Part shown: positions 45,081 through 53,943 of the stretch, piece after piece
How the letters are laid out: the number at the start of each line of letters is the position of its first letter
Position numbering within the stretch: position 1 is the first letter of the stretch
DNA from: Aerococcus sp.
GTDB lineage: Bacteria > Bacillota > Bacilli > Lactobacillales > Aerococcaceae
Reading direction: 5' to 3'
DNA length: 64,000 nt
NCBI GenBank assembly: GCA_030528285.1
Contig: JAUMZE010000002.1
Span: 176,540-240,539 of the forward strand
Notes under the pieces: model-generated
The model's input: the letters and a program-made list of their open reading frames with translations, nothing else
Told to the model about the DNA's origin: nothing
The model's database searches: none
Position numbers and translations under genes: made by a program

Positions 45081-45402
45081 TCAAAGTTACGAGTTGGCAT
45101 TTCAAGTGATTGTGCATGCAGGGGAGAGCCGCACATTATCGTACCAAGCGATGAACGAAGCGGAAGCGTATCGGTTCGAGGAGGCACACTCCTTGCTTGA
45201 ACAGGCAAATAAGGAATTTCTGGAGTGCCACACCATCCAAACCGACATGTTGACGAAGGAGGCGAATGGGAGGAAAACCGAGCTGAATATTATTCTCATT
45301 CACGCGCAGGACCATTTAACGATGGCAACCATGGCGATGGATACGGCCAAACGTTGGATCAAATTACAAAAGAAATTAAAAGCATTGGAGGAAGCAGAAT
45401 AA
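45067..45402 (+). CDS. PTS lactose/cellobiose-class EIIA
   Basis: 111 residues. Phosphohistidine region IHAQDHLTMA near residue 80. GAAAGGAG precedes the ATG within the end of the regulator gene. Also overlaps the IIB start by one base (TAATG). Close relative of the IIA at 24722. Confidence 0.92.
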   Translation: MDTNDQSYELAFQVIVHAGESRTLSYQAMNEAEAYRFEEAHSLLEQANKEFLECHTIQTDMLTKEANGRKTELNIILIHAQDHLTMATMAMDTAKRWIKLQKKLKALEEAE

Positions 45403-45725
45403 TGCAAGCAATCTTAATCTGTAATGCAGGGATGTCCTCATCTTTGATGGCAAAGAAAGTCAGTGAGCAATTAAAGCGGGATGGCTATGATATCAAAGTA
45501 AATGCCACGACGATCGGAAATAGTGAAGCGGTCTTTCGAAATGCAGACTATCAATTAGTGCTCGTGAGTCCGCAGATCCGGATGTTATTTGATGAGTACC
45601 AACAAAAAGCCGAGAAGATGGGAAAACAAATTGCCCAGATTCCGTTTAACGCCTATGCACCGACACCCATGGGGATTAAGAACATGGAAACGATCATTTT
45701 GAATCAAATAGAGGGGAAGATTTAG
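45402..45725 (+). CDS. PTS lactose/cellobiose-class EIIB
   Basis: 107 residues. Cys7 in ILICNAGMSSSL is the phosphocysteine. TTGGAGG lies ahead of ATG 45402; the longer upstream ORF would overlap IIA and is rejected. The GH1 gene begins immediately after its stop. Confidence 0.9.
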   Translation: MQAILICNAGMSSSLMAKKVSEQLKRDGYDIKVNATTIGNSEAVFRNADYQLVLVSPQIRMLFDEYQQKAEKMGKQIAQIPFNAYAPTPMGIKNMETIILNQIEGKI

Positions 45726-47081
45726 ATGACAGAGCCATTCATGTGGGGAAATTCCACTTCCTCGATACAGACGGAGGGAACCTTTGCAGGTGATGGAAAG
45801 GGGCCGTCTGTTTACGATGTTGTAGAAGCCACAGAAAATACGAGTGATTGGCAGGTCGCGATTGACGATTATCACCGCTATGAAGAAGATATTCAACTAA
45901 TGAAGGAAATGGGGATGAATGCCTATCGCTTTCAAATTTCCTGGTCCCGCATCTTCCCAAACGGTGACGGTGAGGTGAATGAGAAGGGACTCGCATTCTA
46001 TGATAAATTGATCGATTGCCTCTTATCGAATGGGATTGAGCCGATGATCTGCTTATATCATTTCGATATGCCTTTAGTGCTGAGTGAACAATACCAGGGC
46101 TTTTCATCGAAACAGGTAGTAGATGACTTCTTTAATTATGCTAAATTAGTGATAGATCGTTATCACGAGAAGGTGAAATACTGGATTACTTTTAATGAGC
46201 ATAATCTCTATTCCACGGATCTTGCCTTTAAAATTGCGGGGGATAATGTCTCCAAGGATCTAAGAAGTCTCTACCAGATTCAATACAACACCCTCCTCGC
46301 TCATGCCAAGGTGGAACACTACATCCACGCGCACTATCCAGATGTTCAGATCGGTGGCATGTTGGCATATACGACCTATTATCCTAAGACGTCTAAACCT
46401 GAAGATAATTATCTGAGCCATATTTATGATGACTTCAATAACAAGGTCTATCTCGATGTCTTTAATGGGAAAGGTTATTTACCAACCTTTATGCAGTACC
46501 TCAAGCGCCACGAGATCATTTTGGATACGACAGAGGACGAGTGGGCGCTGATTAACGGTATTCAGAGTGACTTCATCTCTTTTAGTTATTATCAGTCACA
46601 AACTGTTGAAGCTACGGAGGATCCGTACAACCCGCTCACCCACAGCGATCTCGTTGATAATCCTTACCTGGAGCGCTCGGCATGGAACTGGGAAATTGAT
46701 CCAATGGGGTTAAAAATTGCGATGTTAGATATCTATAATCGCACCAATCTCCCGGTCTTCATTATCGAAAACGGCATTGGGATTCGAGAGACCTTACCCG
46801 AGGATGAATGGATCGCGGATGATGAACGGATCCACTACCACAAAGCTCACATTGAAGCGATGTTAGAAGCAATGGGACAAGGCGTTCCATGCCTCGGTTA
46901 TCTCGGATGGGGACTAATTGACATTCTCTCTTCGTCTGGTGATATGGAGAAACGGTACGGTGCGGTATTTGTGAATCGGACGAACCAAGATTTGAAGGAT
47001 CTCCGGAGAATCAAGAAGAAGAGCTTCTATTATTTGAAACAGGTCTTTGAATCCAATGGGAAGGAGACTGAGATAAAATGA
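45726..47081 (+). CDS. GH1 6-phospho-beta-glucosidase
   Basis: 451 residues. N-terminal FMWGNSTSSIQTEGTF, acid/base Glu in ITFNEHN (about residue 158) and nucleophile in IIENGIG (about 345). GAGGGGA precedes the ATG. Differs markedly from the GH1 at 27031, so the two operons likely handle different aryl- or di-beta-glucosides. Overlaps the IIC start by 4 bases. Confidence 0.9.
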   Translation: MTEPFMWGNSTSSIQTEGTFAGDGKGPSVYDVVEATENTSDWQVAIDDYHRYEEDIQLMKEMGMNAYRFQISWSRIFPNGDGEVNEKGLAFYDKLIDCLLSNGIEPMICLYHFDMPLVLSEQYQGFSSKQVVDDFFNYAKLVIDRYHEKVKYWITFNEHNLYSTDLAFKIAGDNVSKDLRSLYQIQYNTLLAHAKVEHYIHAHYPDVQIGGMLAYTTYYPKTSKPEDNYLSHIYDDFNNKVYLDVFNGKGYLPTFMQYLKRHEIILDTTEDEWALINGIQSDFISFSYYQSQTVEATEDPYNPLTHSDLVDNPYLERSAWNWEIDPMGLKIAMLDIYNRTNLPVFIIENGIGIRETLPEDEWIADDERIHYHKAHIEAMLEAMGQGVPCLGYLGWGLIDILSSSGDMEKRYGAVFVNRTNQDLKDLRRIKKKSFYYLKQVFESNGKETEIK

Positions 47082-48388
47082 CAGATACAAAGAAGAAAAG
47101 TTTTACCGATAAATTTACAGAGATTACGATGAAGTTTGGTTCGCAGATTCATTTACGTTCCTTACGTGATGCTTTTGCGATTATGATGCCGCTGTTCATT
47201 CTCGCGGGGATTGCGGTGTTGATTAATGCGGTGATCCTCCCGAAGATCTTGACAGAGGCGCAGTTACAGGTTGCGCAGTATTGGGCGGTATCCATTCAAA
47301 ATGCGACGCTGAATCTCGCAGGCTTACTCGTCTGTGGGGTCGTGGCCTATACCTTGTCCAATAATAAAGGGTTTGAGCACACGATCGCAGCTGTGATGAT
47401 CGCGATTTCGGCTTTGGTAATTATGATGCCACAGACTGTTGAAGTGCTCGGTGCACACGAGGAATCCGTCATGGCAACGGGTGTCTTATCCTACACGCAT
47501 TTGGGGACCACCGGGATGTTCGGCGGAATCATCATGGGGCTTGCTGCCACAGAATTATTCATGCGTTTATCTAACGTGAAACGCCTCAAAATCAATATCG
47601 GTGGGGATGTGCCTCCTGCTGTGAATGATTCCTTTAATAACTTGATTCCAGCCATCCTAACTTTACTCCTGTTCTCAATCATTTCCTTCTTGTTATTTGT
47701 GTTATTCAAGCAGGATTTGATTACCTTGATCGCGACCCTCATCCAGGAACCCCTGCGTAAGATCAATACATCCTTATTAGGGACGATTATTATCTACAGT
47801 ACAGGGAACTTCTTGTTTACGATTGGGATCCACCAAACCGTGATCAACGGGACGATTTTAGAGCCACTTTTGTTAGTGAACATGAATGAAAACATGGCAG
47901 CAGCCAGCGCAGGCAAGGCCATTCCTCATATCATCAATGGTACCTTTGTTCCGACGTTTGGGATGATCGGAGGCACCGGGTCTACCATCTGTTTACTGAT
48001 TGCGGTCTTTCTGTTCTTCAGGAAAAATGAGCAGTACCGTCAGATCGCGAGTTTATCAGGATTGCCGGGATTATTCAATATCAATGAACCGGTCATCTTT
48101 GGGTTTCCGATCGTCTTCAACTTGCCGATGATGATTCCGTTTGTCCTCACGCCCGCGATTGGGATTTTTGTTGCGTACATGGCGACGGCGGCAGGCTTCA
48201 TGAATCGAGTCACGGTCATGGTGCCATGGACCACACCGCCACTACTGAACGCCTATCTGGCAACGGGGGCTGATTTCCGAGCCGTATTGGTGCAACTGGT
48301 GATTATTGTGATTGGGGTGCTACTCTACCTCCCGTTCATCAAGATCAGCGCCGATGCTTTGAAGAAAGAAGCCGAAGCAGGACTCTAA
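47078..48388 (+). CDS. PTS lactose/cellobiose-class EIIC permease
   Basis: 436 residues with about ten membrane helices. GIHQTVINGTILEPLLLVN in the middle and FNINEPVIFGFPIVFN near 330 are family motifs. ATGA overlap with the GH1 stop. The last gene of the regulator-led operon, ending in a strong terminator. Confidence 0.92.
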   Translation: MTDTKKKSFTDKFTEITMKFGSQIHLRSLRDAFAIMMPLFILAGIAVLINAVILPKILTEAQLQVAQYWAVSIQNATLNLAGLLVCGVVAYTLSNNKGFEHTIAAVMIAISALVIMMPQTVEVLGAHEESVMATGVLSYTHLGTTGMFGGIIMGLAATELFMRLSNVKRLKINIGGDVPPAVNDSFNNLIPAILTLLLFSIISFLLFVLFKQDLITLIATLIQEPLRKINTSLLGTIIIYSTGNFLFTIGIHQTVINGTILEPLLLVNMNENMAAASAGKAIPHIINGTFVPTFGMIGGTGSTICLLIAVFLFFRKNEQYRQIASLSGLPGLFNINEPVIFGFPIVFNLPMMIPFVLTPAIGIFVAYMATAAGFMNRVTVMVPWTTPPLLNAYLATGADFRAVLVQLVIIVIGVLLYLPFIKISADALKKEAEAGL

Positions 48389-48405
48389 TTTAGACCAGAA
48401 CAGTG

Positions 48406-48444
48406 CCTCTCCAACAACCATCCTCCGTTGTTGGAGAGGTTTTT
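48406..48444 (+). terminator. Intrinsic terminator
   Basis: CCTCTCCAACAAC / GTTGTTGGAGAGG, 13 perfect pairs, then TTTTT. Confidence 0.9.
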
Positions 48445-48563
48445 GTATCCAAGCAAGTGGTTGATGGAAAGGGATACATAGCCAATTCACTTGCAGGGAA
48501 TTTCGCAATCGCTTTTTTCTCTATGTCGTTAAAAAATGATACCCCATCGACTGCTTTTTGATA

Positions 48564-48593
48564 TTGAAACTAATTCACAAGAAGGAGTACAAT
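48564..48593 (+). promoter_or_regulatory. Promoter of the alcohol dehydrogenase gene
   Basis: TTGAAA, 18 bases, TACAAT (48588-48593), 37 bases ahead of the start. Confidence 0.55.
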
Positions 48594-48630
48594 AAACAAT
48601 GTAAGCGATACCGATAAGGAGGTAACAGTG

Positions 48631-49755
48631 ATGAAAATTAAGGCAGCAGTTGTAGAAGAAGTCGGTGCACCATTTGAGATTAAATATAATATTGACCTGC
48701 ATGACGTAGGCCCTACGGATTTACAGATTCATATGGTCGCGTCCGGGATCTGCCACTCGGATGAAGCCATTCGTAAAGGGGATGCGTCATTGGGGTACCC
48801 GGTCATTCTCGGACATGAAGGCGCGGGGATCGTTGAAAAAATCGGGAGTGAAGTCAAGAACTTTGAAGTGGGCGATCATGTGATTCTCTCCTTCTATTCA
48901 GATGGTACCTGTGATAACTGTTTGAAGGGGATTCCAACCCAATGCCGCAGCTATGCGAAATACAATCTCTCAGGCGTACGCGCAGATGGGGACGATCATT
49001 TCCAATGTGAAGGCAAGCATATTTCGGATATGTTTAATCAGTCGTCCTTTACCACGACCACGGTGGTGGATCAGCGCAATGCAGTCAAGATCGATAAAGA
49101 GTTGGATTTACGGAAGTTTGGGCCTTTAGGTTGCGGATATGTGACCGGATCTGGGACGGTTCTAAACACCTTGAAACCAAAACCAGGCGACACGATTGCG
49201 GTCTTCGGGACGGGCGCGGTTGGCTTGGCGTCCATGATGGCAGGGCGGATCTCCGGGTGCATCAAGGTGATTGCGATAGATATTGTACCAGAACGGCTCG
49301 AACTCGCGAAGGAACTCGGTGCGACCCATACCATCAACAGTAAGGAAGAAGATGTCGTCTCCAAAATCAAAGAACTGACAAATGGCTACGGGGTGGACTG
49401 GTCCGTGGATACGACAGGTCTATCGTCTGTCATTATGGATAGCGTGGCAGCGTTGGCGCAAGGGGGCACCTGTGCAGCGATTGCGGTGACGCCACATTTG
49501 ATTGAACTCTCCACCTGGAACGATCTCTGCGTAGACGACAAGAAGATCGTCGGTGTTAATATGGGCGACTCAATTCCACAAGTGGATATCCCACGTTTGA
49601 TTGAGTTCTACAAATTAGGGTGGTTCGACTTCGACAAGACGGAGCAATTCTATGACTTTGAGGATATCAACCAGGCCAATCAGGATTCTGTCTCTGGTAA
49701 AACGATCAAACCGGTCCTTATTATCGATAAGGATTACGTTCCAGATAAAGCATAA
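48631..49755 (+). CDS. Zinc-dependent alcohol dehydrogenase, aryl-alcohol/class III-like
   Basis: 374 residues. Catalytic zinc ligands Cys41 (SGICHSDE) and His62 with Glu63 (GHEGAG), and a Cys in GPLGCGYVTGSG; coenzyme motif VFGTGAVGLA. The structural zinc loop reads DGTCDNCLKGIPTQC: three of the usual four cysteines are present and the first is Asp91. AAGGAGG is 8 bases ahead of ATG 48631 (GTG 48628 is also possible). Oxidises or reduces an alcohol/aldehyde pair with NAD(H); the substrate is not determinable. Confidence 0.87.
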   Translation: MKIKAAVVEEVGAPFEIKYNIDLHDVGPTDLQIHMVASGICHSDEAIRKGDASLGYPVILGHEGAGIVEKIGSEVKNFEVGDHVILSFYSDGTCDNCLKGIPTQCRSYAKYNLSGVRADGDDHFQCEGKHISDMFNQSSFTTTTVVDQRNAVKIDKELDLRKFGPLGCGYVTGSGTVLNTLKPKPGDTIAVFGTGAVGLASMMAGRISGCIKVIAIDIVPERLELAKELGATHTINSKEEDVVSKIKELTNGYGVDWSVDTTGLSSVIMDSVAALAQGGTCAAIAVTPHLIELSTWNDLCVDDKKIVGVNMGDSIPQVDIPRLIEFYKLGWFDFDKTEQFYDFEDINQANQDSVSGKTIKPVLIIDKDYVPDKA

Positions 49756-49810
49756 TACACCGGCACGCATGATTTTTTATCCATCCAACCAATCATTTCT
49801 CATAGATAGT

Positions 49811-49849
49811 GAAAACGCACTTAGGCAAAAGAACCTAAGCGCGTTTTCG
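49811..49849. terminator. Strong bidirectional terminator
   Basis: GAAAACGC-A-CTTAGG pairs with CCTAAG-C-GCGTTTTC, with an 8-base loop. Closes the dehydrogenase unit. The sequence from here to 50017 holds no gene that could be supported. Confidence 0.8.
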
Positions 49850-50017
49850 TATGTCATAACGTTTGAGACTTTTGACTGCGTGCGTATTGAATCACTGGAT
49901 GAGGCAGAACCTCCTCCATCATAACCATTCAGCTATGACAAGATACACCAATTGGTATTCCACCTTATCTTTCCATGTGCCTACAATAAATAAGGAAACA
50001 GAAAGAATGGGATAAGG

Positions 50018-50314
50018 ATGATTAGGTAGATTTTTATTGCGCCGCTCAAGGATGGTGTGAGTGAGGAAATGATTCAATAACGCATCCAAGCACAACTCAC
50101 CTTGAAGAATCATGTAGAAGGCATTGAAGCCATTACTGTGAACAAAGCACTGGGTTATTATGGAATGGACCAGGCGATTGTGATGACGATTGATTTGAAG
50201 GATAAGGACGCCTGGAACAATTTGTTAGCTGATCCATATCATACCAAGCTCGGTGAAGAGGGCGATCAGTACTTTGATATGACTAGTTGCGTGGATGCAC
50301 AAGTAGAAGTCTAA
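50018..50314 (+). pseudogene. Dabb-family (stress-responsive A/B barrel) gene with two nonsense codons
   Basis: ATG 50018 begins MIR, then TAG (50027-50029), IFIAPLKDGVSEEMIQ, TAA (50078-50080), and an open frame through HVEGIEAITVNKALGYYG and LLADPYHTKLGEEGDQYFDM to the stop at 50312-50314. The whole reads as one Dabb domain of about 98 residues interrupted by two stops in one frame, without any frameshift. AAGG lies just before the ATG. Family assignment is from the strand/helix pattern and the start IFxxPLKDG. Confidence 0.72.
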
Positions 50315-50349
50315 GATCTCTTGCACTGATTTTATATAAAAAAGATTTC

Positions 50350-50389
50350 AAGCGCATCTGCTGATTGATAGAAGGTGCGCTTATTTCAT
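50350..50389 (+). terminator. Intrinsic terminator
   Basis: AAGCGCA / TGCGCTT stem, 19-base loop, then ATTTCATTT. Confidence 0.55.
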
Positions 50390-50479
50390 TTGAAAGTATA
50401 GCTAACAGTGACAGATCGCTCCTATCAAAAATCAGTGGGACGGGCTTTCACTGCTACATATATAAAGGGGGAGATCATC

Positions 50480-50833
50480 ATGCAGATTATGGTAATTGGT
50501 GCGCATGGAAAAGCTGGTAGCCTCATTATGAAACAAGCACTCAAACGCGAGCATTAGGTGACTGGGGTAGCCCACCGCAAGCACCGCGGACTTAACTATA
50601 AGCAGATACTCTTTAAGGATATGATGGACCTCACCAGAGCGGATATTTCCGGAATGGATGCGGAGGTGGACGCAGTAGGAGCGTGGGATCCAATGAATGA
50701 AGCTGTTCATTATCAAGGATTGCTGCATGTGATTCAGCTACTGACAGGCACTCCAACTCGCTATTTAAAAGTAGGAGGTGCCAATACGCTCTATATTAAT
50801 TATCAGCATACAAAAATCCTGCTACCTGCGTGA
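50480..50833 (+). pseudogene. NAD(P)H-binding reductase gene, nonsense-mutated and 3'-truncated
   Basis: MQIMVIGAHGKAGSLIMKQA then KREH, TAG (50555-50557) and VTGVAHRK in the same frame. Family members usually have Glu-Val at this point (GHEVTA), so TAG probably replaced GAG by one base change. The frame continues with VDAVGAWDPMNEAVHYQGLL and YLKVGGANTLYIN, then ends abruptly at 50833, about 90 residues short of the family length. GGGGGAG precedes the ATG. Same superfamily as the intact gene at 29545. Confidence 0.78.
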
Positions 50834-50891
50834 GATTCCCCATTTCTGCGACGGTCGTAAAGATTTTAAGGTTATTCATGTTCATAGCCAT
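50796..50891 (-). pseudogene. LysR-type regulator remnant (N-terminal fragment)
   Basis: From ATG 50891 the minus strand reads MAMNMNNLKIFTTVAEMGNL then TQVAGFLYADN and stop: the first turn of a LysR helix-turn-helix (L-x-x-F-x-x-V-A-E-x-G-x-L-T) and nothing more. A good AGGAGG lies 11 bases ahead. The fragment runs head-on into the truncated reductase gene, so both lost their 3' parts at one junction near 50800-50833. Confidence 0.6.
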
Positions 50892-50964
50892 TCTGTCATC
50901 ACCTCCTAACAAAATGAATCACTTTGGTTATCATCATTACAGCCACCCTCCAACAGAACACAAG

Positions 50965-51025
50965 AAAAAGCGCTAGACGACGATTAGAACTGAACAGATG
51001 TCAGTTGCCGATATCTAGCGCTTTT
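50965..51025. terminator. Terminator of rnjA, also usable from the other side
   Basis: AAAAAGCGCTAGA / TCTAGCGCTTTT, with an inner AACTG/CAGTT stem. Confidence 0.8.
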
Positions 51026-51039
51026 GATCTTGCATTTAA

Positions 51040-52713
51040 TTAGATACTCATCACAACCGGTAAAATCATTGGATCACGTTTGGTGCGTTTGTAGAGGAAT
51101 GGGCTGAGCGCATTTTGCATGGCATCACGCAAAATATGTTCATTTACTTCATTTCCTGAATTCAAATGTCCAATGACCGCCGTTTGAATGACTTTCTGGG
51201 CATCTTTAATGAGGCCTTCTGACTCACGCATGTAGATGAACCCACGCGAGACAATATCAGGACCGGCCACCATTTCGTTATTACTGAAATCAACGGAAAC
51301 GACCACAATCACAATCCCATCGTTGGAGAGATGATGGCGATCTTTGAGGACGATATTGCCGATATCCCCGATGCCTTTTCCGTCGACATAGATATCGCTG
51401 GCAGGAATGTGTCCAGCACTGCGGCAGGAATCCTCTGTGACCGCGAGCACATCGCCGTTATCCCGTACGAAAATATTTTCACGTGGAATACCAACCATCT
51501 GTGCGGTATTCGCTTGAACACTGAGCATGCGATATTCTCCGTGGACCGGCATGAAGTATTTCGGTTTCAACAGGCGCAACATGAGCTTCTGTTCTTCCTG
51601 CGAACCGTGACCCGACGTATGAACGTTATTGATCTTCCCGTGAACGACTTCCGCACCGGCTTCTAAGAGACGGTTAATTAAATCGTCCACCGCGCGATAG
51701 TTTCCTGGAATCGGGGAGCTGGAGAACACCACGGTATCGGTAGGGTGTAGCGTTACTTGACGGTGCGTCCCATTCGCAATCCGACTCAGGGCCGCAAGCG
51801 GTTCCCCTTGCGAGCCGGTACACATGATCAATACCTTTTCGTCTGGATATTCATTGACCTCATTTTGATCGATGAATGCGTCGTCTGGTACATCAAAATA
51901 GCCGATTTCACGCGCATTACGGAAAGCATTCTCCATCGATCGCCCAAACACAGCGACCTTACGCCCATTTCTAATCGCAATCTGGACCGCTTCACTAAGG
52001 CGAGAGATGTTCGATGCGAAGGAGGCAAAGATCACGCGTTTTTCGATCCCAGAAATAATTTCATCGAGGGCTTCTCCAACAACATGCTCCGATTTCGTCC
52101 AACCCGGAATTTCAGAGTTGGTGGAGTCACCGAGGAGAAGTGTCACGCCTTCTTCGCCGAGCCGGGCCATCTTGTGTAAATCGGCGGGTTTACCGACCGG
52201 GGTAAAGTCGAATTTGTAGTCGCCGGTGAACGCAATTCGTGCAGACGGGGTTTTGACGACAATTCCAACTGGATCCGGAATACTGTGCGTCACGCGGAAG
52301 AAGCTGACCTGGGTTTTATTGAACTTGATCACGTCATCTTCGTCTACTTCATGGAGTTCCGTTTGGCGCAGTAGTCCGTGTTCTTCTAATTTGCCACGAA
52401 TGAGGGCTGCCGAGAGTTTGCCGGCATAGATAGGGAGATTCACCTGTTTTAATAAGAACGGAATCCCGCCAATATGGTCTTCGTGACCGTGGGTGATAAA
52501 GACCCCCTTAATGCGGTCTTTGTTTTCGATCAGATATTGATAATCTGAAATCACATAATCAATCCCCAAAAGATCGTCTTCTGGGAATTTCACGCCGGCA
52601 TCCATGACGATGATTTCATCTTGGAATTGGACGCAATACATATTTTTACCGATTTCGCCTAAACCTCCGATAGCAAAAACGGCGGTTTCGTTATTTTTTA
52701 CGTTCCAACTCAT
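51040..52713 (-). CDS. rnjA: Ribonuclease J1
   Basis: 557 residues. Metallo-beta-lactamase/beta-CASP nuclease with ITHGHEDHIGGIPF (the zinc ligands), FTGDYKFD, LLGDSTNSEIPG and HTSGHGSQEEQKL in order, and a C-terminal domain (VVVSVDFSNNEMVAGPDIVS). 5'-3' exo- and endoribonuclease of the mRNA decay machinery. Start overlaps the rpoY stop by one base (TAATG), as in most Bacilli. Confidence 0.96.
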   Translation of the reverse strand: MSWNVKNNETAVFAIGGLGEIGKNMYCVQFQDEIIVMDAGVKFPEDDLLGIDYVISDYQYLIENKDRIKGVFITHGHEDHIGGIPFLLKQVNLPIYAGKLSAALIRGKLEEHGLLRQTELHEVDEDDVIKFNKTQVSFFRVTHSIPDPVGIVVKTPSARIAFTGDYKFDFTPVGKPADLHKMARLGEEGVTLLLGDSTNSEIPGWTKSEHVVGEALDEIISGIEKRVIFASFASNISRLSEAVQIAIRNGRKVAVFGRSMENAFRNAREIGYFDVPDDAFIDQNEVNEYPDEKVLIMCTGSQGEPLAALSRIANGTHRQVTLHPTDTVVFSSSPIPGNYRAVDDLINRLLEAGAEVVHGKINNVHTSGHGSQEEQKLMLRLLKPKYFMPVHGEYRMLSVQANTAQMVGIPRENIFVRDNGDVLAVTEDSCRSAGHIPASDIYVDGKGIGDIGNIVLKDRHHLSNDGIVIVVVSVDFSNNEMVAGPDIVSRGFIYMRESEGLIKDAQKVIQTAVIGHLNSGNEVNEHILRDAMQNALSPFLYKRTKRDPMILPVVMSI

Positions 52714-52931
52714 TAATGATCAAACTCCGTTAACGTGAAGTCCGCGTGTTCTTTTTCGTAAGCGAGATGCGCGTCGTCTAACGCTTCAATGTATTCTACG
52801 AGATAGGAGGTGTTGTCTCGTAATTGGGAACGGACGCTTCTCACACTGTCGGCTTCTATGTAGAGGGCTTTAGTGTTTTCGCGAATAGCAGGTTCGATAC
52901 CATTTTCTTGATAGAGAACTTTATAGATCAT
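52713..52931 (-). CDS. rpoY: RNA polymerase epsilon subunit
   Basis: 72 residues, starting MIYKVLYQENGIEPAIREN and including LYIEADSVRSVRSQLRDN. The small epsilon subunit of Firmicute RNA polymerase (formerly DUF1447/YkzG), resembling phage Gp2-like folds. AAAGGAG precedes the ATG. Gene pair with rnjA is conserved across Bacilli. Confidence 0.95.
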   Translation of the reverse strand: MIYKVLYQENGIEPAIRENTKALYIEADSVRSVRSQLRDNTSYLVEYIEALDDAHLAYEKEHADFTLTEFDH

Positions 52932-53004
52932 TGATTTAACTCCTTTAATGATTATTTTTTGTTTATATTAGGAAACGATGCAGGGTAGTGGGGGGAAGCA
53001 GGCT

Positions 53005-53808
53005 TTAATCGAAATGTTTGATATGCACTTCACCGGAATTGAGATGGTGTTCATTCCCATTCTCGTCTTGCACCACGAGGGCGTATTGATCGGTAATCCC
53101 CGTCACGTAGCCACTCAGCTCTCTGTGTTTGTAGTCAAACGTCACAACCTTATTCATCAAGAACTGATGAGCGCGATAATAACGGAGAGCTTCTGAACAG
53201 ACATCACTATTGCCAACGTGTAACCAATACTCTAATTGCTCTAATAGGGTGATTACAAACTGATCACGTGTCGGACCATTGCCTTCATTGAAGATGGCGC
53301 CTGCTTTTTGTTCGATCTCAGTAGGGAATCCCGTCTTTGGGGCATACAAATTCACCCCAATGCCGATCACCAATTGAATGCGATCTGTTTGGGGCGTTTT
53401 GGATTGCGCTTGAACGAGAATCCCTGCAATTTTTCGCTGATGCAGATAGACATCATTCACCCATTTGATTTCAGGCGTTTCATACGGCAGAAACTGGGTT
53501 ATCGTCTCTACCAAGGCAACAGCGACATGCGGTGTGAACAAGAGGATCTTATCGGAATAAAAGGGCTCCTCAATCACTAATGATAAATAGAGTCCTGTTC
53601 CAGCCGGCGAATAGAACGAACGATGATAGCGTCCCATGCCCTCCGTTTGTTCGTCGGCGACAATGATGGCAGGCACATGCCCCATTTCAGCGAGTTCGAT
53701 GCCTAATTTATTGGTACTAGCGATGGTTGGGTGGATTTCGATGTGATGATCGAGCCACCGTTCATGTAGTTGTTGTGCTAATGATGGCTCTAATCGGTCC
53801 AATTCCAT
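53005..53808 (-). CDS. birA: Biotin-protein ligase without DNA-binding domain
   Basis: 267 residues. Attaches biotin to the carboxyl carrier of acetyl-CoA carboxylase or other carboxylases. STNKL, the biotinyl-AMP loop (here TEGMGRYHRSF instead of the usual GRGRxGRxW), KWVNDVYLHQRKIAGIL and GIGVNL are in order. The N-terminal HTH of bifunctional BirA is missing: the chain starts directly at the catalytic domain, so it should not repress transcription. GAGGAG precedes the ATG. Confidence 0.88.
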   Translation of the reverse strand: MELDRLEPSLAQQLHERWLDHHIEIHPTIASTNKLGIELAEMGHVPAIIVADEQTEGMGRYHRSFYSPAGTGLYLSLVIEEPFYSDKILLFTPHVAVALVETITQFLPYETPEIKWVNDVYLHQRKIAGILVQAQSKTPQTDRIQLVIGIGVNLYAPKTGFPTEIEQKAGAIFNEGNGPTRDQFVITLLEQLEYWLHVGNSDVCSEALRYYRAHQFLMNKVVTFDYKHRELSGYVTGITDQYALVVQDENGNEHHLNSGEVHIKHFD

Positions 53809-53836
53809 CCCACACTCCTCATTTCTCTTGGTTTCT

Positions 53837-53865
53837 ATTCTACTTTAGGTCAGGGTAAACGTCAA
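53837..53865 (-). promoter_or_regulatory. Promoter of birA
   Basis: On the minus strand TTGACG (53865-53860), 17 bases, TAGAAT (53842-53837). Confidence 0.65.
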
Positions 53866-53908
53866 AAAGTTTCACTATTGAAATGGGAAATGATTGTCCC
53901 CTTTACAT

Positions 53909-53935
53909 AAAAAAGCTGGGGATGATGCCCCAGCC
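53909..53935 (-). terminator. Terminator of the first yitT paralogue
   Basis: Minus strand GGCTGGGG / CCCCAGCT stem with a short loop, then TTTTTT. Confidence 0.85.
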
Positions 53936-53943
53936 ATCAATCA

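Noticed and set aside
50102-50314. 70-residue ORF as an independent small gene
   Set aside because: No ribosome site at TTG 50102, and the same frame continues upstream through two stops with matching protein sequence; it is the 3' part of a pseudogene.
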